A model generated the notes under the pieces. It ran no database searches. It was not told the DNA's origin and saw only the letters and a list, made by a program, of their open reading frames with translations. Shown here piece after piece: positions 1 through 5,728 of a stretch of DNA of 6,008 nucleotides. Both the position numbers and the translations under genes were made by a program. How positions within the stretch are numbered: position 1 is the stretch's first letter; every line of letters begins with the position of its first letter. Source of the DNA: CALXSC01 sp035470525 (GTDB taxonomy: Bacteria; Pseudomonadota; Alphaproteobacteria; Rickettsiales; UBA1997); NCBI GenBank assembly GCA_035470525.1, contig DATIQT010000010.1:1-6008 (forward strand), read 5' to 3'.

Positions 1-363
1 CAAGAAACTAGACTCATTTGGAAACAGATATGTAGACTTAAAGATAAAAACTATACTTATCATGAAATTCATGATTTATTAAATGTTTCAGTTTCTGTTA
101 TTCAAGATGTCATAAAAAATATAAAGATTTGAATAAAGATACTAAAAGTAATAAAAAACAACGAAAACAATAAAAAACATAAATTAATTCCAACTCCAAA
201 AATAAGAGGAAGAAAAAATGGAGAAAAAAGAATACTTTCCAAACAACAAGAAATAGAAATAAAAAGACTTTTAATTGACAAAAACCCAAGTCAATTAGAA
301 TTTGAATGCTTTCTTTGGAATTTAAGTACAGTTAGAGAATTTATTAAACATAAATATAATATA

Positions 364-547
364 TAGTCAAACAACTTTCACTTAACCACCAACTAAACCT
401 AACTTTTGCCTTAATCACCCTTCGTCGCTCTAAAATTTTATTGTCTCACCGTATTAAGTTGTATGCTATCGCAATAAAATTTTAAATCTCCTTGTATATT
501 TTTGCAAAAGCGGTTTAGTTGGTGGTTAAGTGAAAGTTGTTTGACTA
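364..547. mobile_element. MITE-like palindromic element inserted in the IS630 gene
   Basis: A 184-bp non-coding element is bounded by perfect inverted repeats. The arms at 362-399 and 512-549 are 38 nt each if the flanking TA is included. After a short asymmetric bulge, the stem continues as a further 7-bp pair (CTTTTGC at 403-409 with GCAAAAG at 504-510). A TA dinucleotide at 362-363 and 548-549 is the likely target duplication. Removing 184+2 bp restores the transposase frame without a stop (aat ata gta att agc), which supports these boundaries. No ORF of note lies inside. It looks more GC-rich than its surroundings. TA duplication is the hallmark of IS630/Tc1-type transposition, so an IS630-family enzyme probably mobilised it (inference). 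Confidence 0.85.
431..484. repeat. Inner inverted repeat within the MITE
   Basis: A perfect 13-bp inverted repeat (TAAAATTTTATTG at 431-443 and its complement at 472-484) encloses a 28-nt loop. It is nested inside the 38-bp terminal inverted repeats, so a transcript of the element could fold into a long hairpin with a second internal stem. No function is evident. Confidence 0.75.
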
Positions 548-1233
548 TAGTAATTAGCAAAGAAAGTATCAGAAGGTATCTCGAAGAGTGGGGGAATGTC
601 TTATCAAAGACCAGTAAAAAGAACTTACAACCAAAAAGAAGTATTTTAAAACATTAATCTTTCCAGAGATAAAAAGACTAGCAAAAGAAGAAAATGCTGA
701 AATATATTTGGAGATAAAACAGGTGTTAATAATCAATCTTATAATCCAGCAGGCTATTCATTAAAAAACAATCCTCCTATTATAAAATTTCAAACTAGTA
801 GAGAAACAATCAATATGTTATCAGCAATAAGTCCAAGTGGTGAACATAAATTCATGTTATATGAAGATTCAACAACTCAACAAAAATTAATAGAATTTAT
901 GCAAAATCTAATTAAAGATAAAAAACAAACAAAGATAAAGTCTATTTAATTCTAGATAATTTAAAAGTTCATCATGGAAAACTTGTTGAATCATTCATAA
1001 AAGAAAATAAAACCAAAATTTCAATTTTTTACTTTCCATCCTATTCACTAGAATTAAATCCTGATGAATACTTAAATAATGTCTTAAAAATGCACATCCA
1101 CACTGACTTTCCACCAAAAACAAAAGAACAAATTAAAACAAAAATGGAAAAGTATATTAGTTCTATTACACCAGAACAGATAAAGAAGTTGTTTTTGCAT
1201 CCAAAGTTAAGTTATCAAAATATGTTTTAAAGA

Positions 1234-1514
1234 TTACTTAGTTTTAATGGGTTTGGTAATACTACCTTTTATCTTAATTTCTTTATGTATTCTTTGATAA
1301 GTTCTTTTACTTATTCCTGATATATTCTCTATTTCTTTATAAGATAATTTATCATTCTTATTCTTAATAATTTTTTTTTACTTAATAATAATTTAAAAGT
1401 TTCATAACTATTTTTTCTTTTGATTATTTCTTTATCACTAATATAAGATATTTCTAGATTTATTTTTCTTATCCATTTATTATTTATCTTAGGAATTCTA
1501 TTATGAATTCTCAT
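1234..1514 (-). pseudogene. Small helix-turn-helix ORF, possible transposase orfA, frameshifted at an A9 run
   Basis: Reading the minus strand from ATG at 1514 gives a lysine- and isoleucine-rich peptide (MRIHNRIPKINNKWIRKINL at the N-terminus). At a run of nine A residues (plus-strand T9, 1371-1379) the frame leads to an early stop at 1329. One added base there lets the reading continue as KNKNDKLSYKEIENISGISK, RTYQRIHKEIKIKGSITK and a stop at 1234-1236, about 93 residues in all. The second part has the look of a helix-turn-helix of the type at the N-terminus of IS630 transposases (Y-x-E-I, then ISKRTYQRI), but no catalytic domain follows. The stop lies 3 bp from the stop of the convergent IS630 pseudogene. 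A Shine-Dalgarno-like TGAGGA sits just upstream of the ATG. It could be a truncated second IS, an orfA using slippage, or a small DNA-binding protein. The family assignment is tentative. Confidence 0.55.
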
Positions 1515-1518
1515 AAAT

Positions 1519-1573
1519 CCTCAACATTTTATTAATAAAATCACCATTTTAATAATAAAAGTGAGGGTTTTTT
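1519..1573 (+). terminator. Large hairpin with T6 tail
   Basis: Arms at 1519-1540 and 1547-1566 pair imperfectly: CCTCA at the base pairs with TGAGG, followed by an AT-rich stem. The stem is followed directly by G and T6 (1568-1573), the shape of a Rho-independent terminator for plus-strand transcription. It would block read-through from the transposase region toward virB2. On the minus strand the same stem contains the GAGG ribosome-binding motif of the helix-turn-helix ORF. The gap from the upstream plus-strand stop codon is long (nearly 300 bp), so it may instead belong to a mobile element. Confidence 0.55.
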
Positions 1574-1624
1574 GCTATGGATTTTGTGCTAAATGATATG
1601 AGGATGTACATTTAATAAAAACAC

Positions 1625-1652
1625 TTGCAAATAAAAAACTATACAATAAAAT
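1625..1652 (+). promoter_or_regulatory. Candidate sigma70-type promoter for virB2
   Basis: TTGCAA (1625-1630) and TAAAAT (1647-1652) are separated by 16 nt, about 30 bases upstream of the virB2 ATG. TACAAT at 1642-1647 is another possible -10 but has poor spacing. In DNA this AT-rich such matches occur by chance, so confidence is modest. No clear Shine-Dalgarno precedes the ATG. The 1574-1684 interval holds no supported gene. Confidence 0.4.
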
Positions 1653-1684
1653 CAAAATATTGATATAAAAAATTAATTAATATT

Positions 1685-2017
1685 ATGATTAAAAAAGTTT
1701 CTTTTTATTTATTTTTATTTACAAGTTTATTAGCATTATTTGGAATAAGCGAAGCGTCAGCAGCCGTTTCTGATACTACTACTACTGCTTCAGCTGGTGC
1801 AATGGGTACCGTTTTGTGTAACGTATTAGCTTTTGTAACAGGAACTGTTGGTAGAACAATAGCAACATTTACTATTATTGGTATTGGTGTTGGTTTCTTT
1901 ACAGGAAAAGTTAACTGGGGTGTTTTAATAGGTGTTATGTTAGGTATTGCTGTTTTGTTTGGTGCTCCTGCTATAATTAGAACAATAGCTGGTGGTGAAA
2001 TTTTGTGTGAAGATTAA
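1685..2017 (+). CDS. virB2: VirB2/TrbC-family type IV secretion pilin subunit
   Basis: This 110-residue protein has the architecture of VirB2, the major pilus/channel subunit of type IV secretion systems. It starts with an MIKK n-region, then a hydrophobic stretch (about residues 6-20) and an AxA-type signal peptidase site (ASA, residues 24-26, cleavage probably before Ala27). After a Thr/Ala-rich linker come two hydrophobic segments (about 57-73 and 79-98) separated by a short polar loop, TGKVNWG, which in VirB2 faces the cytoplasm. The GKVxWG loop and the core (VLCNVLAFVTGTVGRTIA) resemble VirB2 of Rickettsiales. Two cysteines, Cys45 and Cys108, sit near the ends of the mature protein and could form a disulfide. 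No other vir gene is next to it, and a terminator follows directly, so it is a single-gene unit, as for the scattered virB2 copies in Rickettsiales genomes (family knowledge). The ATG is the only start that keeps the whole signal peptide. The family call is confident. Confidence 0.88.
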   Translation: MIKKVSFYLFLFTSLLALFGISEASAAVSDTTTTASAGAMGTVLCNVLAFVTGTVGRTIATFTIIGIGVGFFTGKVNWGVLIGVMLGIAVLFGAPAIIRTIAGGEILCED

Positions 2018-2036
2018 TTCACTATAAAGTATTCAT

Positions 2037-2070
2037 AAAAAATCCATTAGTTAAACTAATGGATTTTTTT
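2037..2070. terminator. Bidirectional Rho-independent terminator between virB2 and gltX
   Basis: A perfect 10-bp stem (AATCCATTAG at 2041-2050 with CTAATGGATT at 2056-2065) has a 5-nt loop. It is flanked by an A-run before and a T-run after, which extend the pairing. On the plus strand the stem ends in T7, 20 bases after the virB2 stop. On the minus strand the A-run becomes a T-run, so it can also end gltX transcripts, about 70 bases past the gltX stop. The position between two convergent genes fits this double role. Confidence 0.85.
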
Positions 2071-2138
2071 ATATATAAAATAATAAACCTAGTATTTTCA
2101 CGATTTATATAGTTTAAAAAGCGAAGTTGTGGTTATAA

Positions 2139-3773
2139 TTAAATAATTTCCAATCTTCTTGTTACTTCTTCTTTTCCCAATACTTTCATAATAGAATATA
2201 AATCAGGTGAATTTTTCCTACCTGTAACTAAATATCTGAAAATAGCAACGAAATCAGAAATTTTTCCTTTATGTATTTCAGGATTAAATTCCTTATTATC
2301 AATACAATAATTGTATCCTTTTGCCATTTCTTTTAATTGATTAAACCAGTCATCATGATTCTGCATTAATTTATCATAGCAAGAAACATATTCATTAATG
2401 ATCTTTTTAATTTCATCTAAAATAATATTAGGTAAATCTCTTTCAAAATCTGATTTTGTATAGTTTAAATCAAAGAAATAAGCGATTTCATTGTAAATAC
2501 TAGATAATGTGCAATAGTCTTTTCTAACTTTATCACAATTCTTTCTTTCAATTTCAAAAATTGAAATGAAATAATCTTTTTGTTTTTCCATTTTTTCAGC
2601 TAAAGTTTTGTCAAATTCTTTTGCCCAAACAAATAATCTATCATAAAGTTCTTGCGCTGAAATGCTTGCCATAAAGTCTTTGCAAATACTGTCAAGCTTT
2701 TTGAAATCGAATAAAGCACCACTGACACCAAGTTTTTTAATTTCAAAAGGAAATTCTTTCCAACTAGCTTTTGAATTTTCTTTTTTCCAGTCTTCATAGT
2801 TTGAATTTAATAAATTCATTAAATAATCAAAAATTACTTCTTTAGGATAACCTGCTTCTATAAAAAATTGGAAATTTGCTTCTGGGTCTTTTCTTTTACT
2901 TACTTTTCTTTTAGCTCCATTGTCAAGTTTTTGAATAGGTGCTGGTTGAACGTAAATTGGAGTTTTCCAATTCATAGCCTCAAATAATTGAACGTGTAAA
3001 GGTGTAGAAATATACCATTCATCAGTTCTAACAACATGCGTTGTTCCCATTAAATGATCGTCAATTAAATGTGCGAAATGATATGTAGGAAGTCCATCGG
3101 ATTTCATAATTACTATATCTAAATCGTTTTCTGGTAATAATCTTTTGCCTTTTATTGCATCTTCAAAATTTATTCTATTATTAAAATTTCCGTTTGATTT
3201 AAAATATATTACATAAGGTTTGCCTGCATTAAGATTATCAATAACCTGTTGTTCTGTTAAATTTCTTTCTTTTGCCCATAAGCCATACAAACCTGTTCTA
3301 ATTTTAAGTTTAGTTTGTTCTTCTCTAATTTTATCTAATTCTTCATGTGTCATAAAGCTTGGATAAGCCAGGTCTTTTCTAAGTAATTCTTTTATGTAAG
3401 CTTGATAAATATCTTTTCTTTGACTTTGAGTATAAGGTCCATAATTTCCGTATTCTTTTCCATCAAGTTTTAAACCTTCATCAGTTTGTAATCCCATGTA
3501 ATCCAATGATTTTAAAATTGCCTCAATAGCGCCTTTAACTTCTCTTTTTTGATCTGTATCTTCAATTCTTAAGATAAAGACTCCATTATTTTGATGAGCT
3601 ATTCTTTCATCAGTTATAGCTGTCCATACAGTTCCAATATGCATGTAACCAGTAGGGCTCGGTGCAATTCTTGTTACAACAGTTCCTTTAGGTCTTGCAG
3701 GGTATTTTGCTTCTATTTGTGCTATTGTGGGAATCTTACTTGGTATTAGTCTATCAACTAACTCTTGTCTCAT
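2139..3773 (-). CDS. gltX: Glutamate--tRNA ligase
   Basis: This cytoplasmic class I aminoacyl-tRNA synthetase (544 residues) charges tRNA-Glu with glutamate using ATP. Class I signatures are clear. The HIGH-type motif is APSPTGYMHIG (37-47, HIG at 45-47), and RIEDTDQKR (69-77) belongs to the active-site region. KSDGLPTYHFAHLIDDHLMG (224-243) contains the conserved substrate-binding strand. The KMSKR loop reads KVSKR (290-294) followed by KDPEA. The remainder (about 340-544) is the helical anticodon-binding part. Length and details (LAHQ/IAHQ, RKDPEA, LLNSNxEDW) resemble the longer GltX type I associate with Clostridia and other Firmicutes, rather than the usual shorter proteobacterial enzyme of about 470 residues. 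I judge this from memory, not from a search. Start choice: ATG at 3773 gives the expected N-terminal length. No strong Shine-Dalgarno is seen. It is convergent with virB2 and divergent from the tRNA gene. No key residue is missing. Whether it also charges tRNA-Gln cannot be told. Confidence 0.95.
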   Translation of the reverse strand: MRQELVDRLIPSKIPTIAQIEAKYPARPKGTVVTRIAPSPTGYMHIGTVWTAITDERIAHQNNGVFILRIEDTDQKREVKGAIEAILKSLDYMGLQTDEGLKLDGKEYGNYGPYTQSQRKDIYQAYIKELLRKDLAYPSFMTHEELDKIREEQTKLKIRTGLYGLWAKERNLTEQQVIDNLNAGKPYVIYFKSNGNFNNRINFEDAIKGKRLLPENDLDIVIMKSDGLPTYHFAHLIDDHLMGTTHVVRTDEWYISTPLHVQLFEAMNWKTPIYVQPAPIQKLDNGAKRKVSKRKDPEANFQFFIEAGYPKEVIFDYLMNLLNSNYEDWKKENSKASWKEFPFEIKKLGVSGALFDFKKLDSICKDFMASISAQELYDRLFVWAKEFDKTLAEKMEKQKDYFISIFEIERKNCDKVRKDYCTLSSIYNEIAYFFDLNYTKSDFERDLPNIILDEIKKIINEYVSCYDKLMQNHDDWFNQLKEMAKGYNYCIDNKEFNPEIHKGKISDFVAIFRYLVTGRKNSPDLYSIMKVLGKEEVTRRLEII

Positions 3774-3799
3774 TTTAATATGTTTTATTCAGTAACTGA

Positions 3800-3827
3800 A
3801 ATATAACAATTTCTTTTGAAAAATCAA
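3800..3827 (-). promoter_or_regulatory. Candidate gltX promoter
   Basis: On the minus strand TTGATT (3822-3827) and TATATT (3800-3805) are 16 nt apart, 26 bases before the gltX ATG. A short leader would result. A 13-nt palindrome, TTCAGTAACTGAA (3788-3800), overlaps the downstream edge of the -10 and the expected start point. Confidence 0.5.
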
Positions 3828-3876
3828 CTATTACTTCCTTATTTTCTTTTTAATATTTATAAAATGAAAAATTATC

Positions 3877-3904
3877 TTGCTAATTAAAATGAATGTTTTA
3901 CAAT
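3877..3904 (+). promoter_or_regulatory. Candidate promoter of the initiator tRNA gene
   Basis: TTGCTA (3877-3882) and TACAAT (3899-3904) are separated by 16 nt. The expected start would be about 15 bases before the mature tRNA 5' end. The leader contains a repeated AAGCTT (3910-3923). Confidence 0.5.
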
Positions 3905-3927
3905 ATCTTAAGCTTTAAGCTTTATAA

Positions 3928-4004
3928 CGCGGGTTGGAGCAGCTTGGTAGCTCGTCAGGCTCATAACCTGAAGGCCGGAGGTTCAAATCCTTCACCCGCA
4001 ACCA
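3928..4004 (+). tRNA. Initiator tRNA-fMet (anticodon CAU), CCA encoded
   Basis: This 77-nt cloverleaf includes the encoded 3' CCA. The acceptor stem CGCGGGT pairs with ACCCGCA except for the C1 x A72 mismatch, a hallmark of bacterial initiators that prevents elongation use and allows formylation. The D arm is GAGC/GCTC, the anticodon loop CTCATAA has CAT at 3962-3964, and the T arm is GGAGG-TTCAAAT-CCTTC with one G-U pair. The anticodon stem is TCAGG/CCTGA, so of the three G-C pairs typical of initiators the first (29-41) is A-U here. The rest closely follows E. coli fMet tRNA. It supplies Met-tRNA for translation start. It is a single gene with its own promoter-like sequence, and no T-rich terminator hairpin follows immediately. 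Confidence 0.97.
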
Positions 4005-4046
4005 TTCTATTAAATAATCATTTTGTGTTTTGATGTATGGTACTTT

Positions 4047-4076
4047 TTGGTACTGATAAAGTTTAAGTATTATAAT
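4047..4076 (+). promoter_or_regulatory. Candidate promoter of the DEAD-box helicase gene
   Basis: A perfect -10 TATAAT (4071-4076) lies 18 nt after TTGGTA (4047-4052), with the start predicted about 14 bases before the ATG at 4097. A direct repeat GGTACT (4039-4044 and 4049-4054) lies at the -35 region. The predicted leader is very short and also holds a five-codon ORF (4083-4100). Confidence 0.55.
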
Positions 4077-4096
4077 TTATAAATGTTGAGTAAAAG

Positions 4097-5728
4097 ATGA
4101 AATTTAAAGATATACAATTGCCAAATGTTATTTTGATGGCATTAGAAAAAAATAAATATGAAAATTTAACACCAATTCAAGAAGGTGTGATACCAGCAGT
4201 TCAAGAAGGACATGATATTTTAGGATGTTCACAAACTGGTTCTGGAAAAACAGGGGCTTTTTTAATCCCTATATTATCAAAATTAATTGAAAATGAAGAA
4301 GACAAAGCTATTATTGTTGCTCCTACTAGGGAATTGGCTGTTCAAATTATGGATAGTGTGAAAATTTTTTGTGAAAAAGGTGTAAATAAAGCATTGTTGA
4401 TTGGTGGTGCTTCTATTAGGGAACAATTATTGTCTATTCAGAAAAAACCAAGATTAATAGTTGGAACACCGGGAAGAATTAATGATTTTTTGGAAAGTGA
4501 AAGATTAAATATAAGTGACTTTGGGACTTTGGTTCTAGATGAAATGGATAGAATGCTTGATATGGGTTTTTCTGTTCAAATAGATAGAATAATTGAGAAT
4601 TTACCGAAAAATAAACAAACTATGTTGTTCTCTGCAACTATTTCTAAAAAAATAGAGAAAACTACTGAGAAATATTTGAGAGATCCTATTGTAGTGAAAA
4701 TAGGTGAGTCAAATCAAGCATCTAAAAATGTTAGTCAGGAAATTATTAAAGTTGATAATGAAAAAAAGTTTGATATTTTGCTTGAGAAACTCAAGGGAAA
4801 TACTTTGTTTACTTTGATTTTTGTAAAGACTAAATTTGCTACGGAAAAATTGGCTTCTAGGCTTGAAAAGGAAGATATAATGGCTAGGGCTATCCATGGT
4901 GATTTGAGACAATCTAAAAGAGCTAGAATTATAAAAGATTTTAGGGAAAAGAAGTTTAATGTATTGGTTGCTACAGATGTTGCAGCAAGAGGACTTGATA
5001 TACATCATATTGATACTGTTATTAATTATGATTTGCCACAATCTCCTGAGGATTATATTCATAGAATTGGTAGATGTTCAAGAGGTCTTGAAAAATCTGG
5101 AATTTCTATATCATTCTGTAACAAAGAAGATGAAAAAAAGTTAAAGGCTATTAGGTCTTTGATAAGTTATGGTGAGTATGATGAATCGTTATGTACTCCA
5201 TCTGGAAGTAAGAAAAAATTTAGAAAACCGGATAACCATAGAAGAAGACAAAAAGATAGAAACCATGGTGAGTTTAACAATCAAGGAAAAAATCAAAATA
5301 AAGATAATTTTGTAAAAGAAAAAAGTTTTAAAGAACATAAAAAAAATGATTTTGTAAAAGAAGGAGATTTTAAAGAAAATAAAAAACATAGATTTTCAAA
5401 AGATAAAAATTTTACGAAAGAAAGAGAATTTAAAGAAAACAGAAAAAATAATTTTACAAAAGATAAAAATTTTAGAGAAAAAGATAGATTTAAAAAGAAT
5501 AACGAATCTGAGATAAAAATTGCTAAAGGATACTTTAAAGATAGAAGAGCTAAAAGTATGGAAGCTAGGGGTATTGTTCCTAAGAATAAAAAGAGAACTG
5601 GTTCTGGTTATGATATAGAAGGTTTGATGTCTGGTGATTTTAGAAAGCCTTCTTTTAAAAGAAAAGGTTCTTATTTCATATCAAAAAAAACATCAAATAA
5701 TAAAAGAAAAAATACTGGATTGAGATAA
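4097..5728 (+). CDS. DEAD-box ATP-dependent RNA helicase (RhlE-like) with long basic tail
   Basis: This 543-residue helicase uses ATP to unwind short RNA duplexes, typically in ribosome assembly, RNA turnover or cold adaptation. The core shows all motifs in order: Q motif with TPIQ (25-28), motif I SQTGSGKT (45-52), PTREL (76-80), GG (103-104), TPGR (124-127), motif II DEMD (148-151), SAT (179-181), LIFVKTK (240-246), IHGD (266-269), ATDVAARGLDI (292-302) and HRIGRCSRG (322-330). DRMLDMGF after motif II resembles RhlE-type enzymes, so the subfamily is probable but not certain. Motif II has Met in place of the usual Ala; the catalytic Asp and Glu remain. Residues from about 369 to 543 form a Lys/Arg/Asn-rich, low-complexity tail with internal repeats, probably for RNA binding. 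The start is the first ATG before FKDIQLP, typical of the family. No strong Shine-Dalgarno is seen. The gene stands alone after the tRNA. Confidence 0.95.
   Translation: MKFKDIQLPNVILMALEKNKYENLTPIQEGVIPAVQEGHDILGCSQTGSGKTGAFLIPILSKLIENEEDKAIIVAPTRELAVQIMDSVKIFCEKGVNKALLIGGASIREQLLSIQKKPRLIVGTPGRINDFLESERLNISDFGTLVLDEMDRMLDMGFSVQIDRIIENLPKNKQTMLFSATISKKIEKTTEKYLRDPIVVKIGESNQASKNVSQEIIKVDNEKKFDILLEKLKGNTLFTLIFVKTKFATEKLASRLEKEDIMARAIHGDLRQSKRARIIKDFREKKFNVLVATDVAARGLDIHHIDTVINYDLPQSPEDYIHRIGRCSRGLEKSGISISFCNKEDEKKLKAIRSLISYGEYDESLCTPSGSKKKFRKPDNHRRRQKDRNHGEFNNQGKNQNKDNFVKEKSFKEHKKNDFVKEGDFKENKKHRFSKDKNFTKEREFKENRKNNFTKDKNFREKDRFKKNNESEIKIAKGYFKDRRAKSMEARGIVPKNKKRTGSGYDIEGLMSGDFRKPSFKRKGSYFISKKTSNNKRKNTGLR
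5303..5494 (+). repeat. Degenerate tandem repeats coding the helicase tail
   Basis: Residues 403-466 of the helicase consist of about four imperfect units of 14-20 residues built on the pattern [DN]FxKE-x-x-FKEx[KR]K: DNFVKEKSFKEHKK, NDFVKEGDFKENKK, HRFSKDKNFTKEREFKENRK, then NNFTKDKNFREKDRFKK. The DNA shows matching A-rich repeats (TTTTGTAAAAGAA, TTTTAAAGAA, AAAGATAAAAATTTTA). The array probably expands and contracts by slippage or recombination without breaking the frame. Confidence 0.75.

Larger units (their letters stand above)
1..1230 (+). pseudogene. IS630-family transposase, 5'-truncated by the window edge and multiply broken
   Basis: This is a degraded DDE transposase of the IS630/Tc1-mariner superfamily. 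The first frame gives an N-terminal helix-turn-helix (IWKQICRLKDKNYTYHEIHD) and is stopped by TGA at 130-132. The same frame continues with a linker typical of the family (GRKNGEKRILSKQQEIEIKR, then the FLWNLSTVREFIKHK region), is interrupted by the palindromic element at 364-547, and resumes at 550 (ISKESIRRYLEEWG). The reading then moves to frame 3 (about 639-709, FPEIKRLAKEENAEIY), frame 2 (from 710, GDKTG) and back to frame 1 (from 937, LILDNLKVHHG, ELNPDEYLNN), with a stop at 1228-1230. All three presumed catalytic residues can be seen: Asp at 713-715, Asp at 955-957 and Glu at 1066-1068, the last two separated by 36 residues. The family call is firm. The exact frameshift points are approximate, and the start lies outside the window. 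The gene cannot make a functional protein as it stands. Confidence 0.9.

Noticed and set aside
130..132. TGA read as tryptophan (altered genetic code)
   Set aside because: The intact genes use TGG for tryptophan and have no internal TGA, and this TGA is in an otherwise broken pseudogene at a non-conserved position.
364..547. CRISPR-like or coding nature of the palindromic insertion
   Set aside because: There is only one pair of inverted arms, no direct-repeat and spacer series, and no ORF; a MITE explains it better.
1577..1615. Plus-strand 12-codon ORF between the hairpin and virB2
   Set aside because: Too short, without a clear ribosome-binding site or recognisable product; expected by chance.
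2600..2797. Minus-strand 65-residue ORF within gltX
   Set aside because: An alternative frame of gltX with no features of its own.
4039..4054. Direct repeat GGTACT-TTTT-GGTACT upstream of the helicase as an operator
   Set aside because: Only two short copies, not palindromic, and without known binding protein; mentioned with the promoter only.
4709..5062. Minus-strand 117-residue ORF inside the helicase gene
   Set aside because: Antisense shadow of a well-supported coding region; composition is that of reversed codons and no domain is seen.
5189..5389. Minus-strand Phe/Ile-rich 66-residue ORF that looks membrane-like
   Set aside because: It is the reverse of the A-rich repeats coding the lysine-rich helicase tail, so the hydrophobicity is an artefact.
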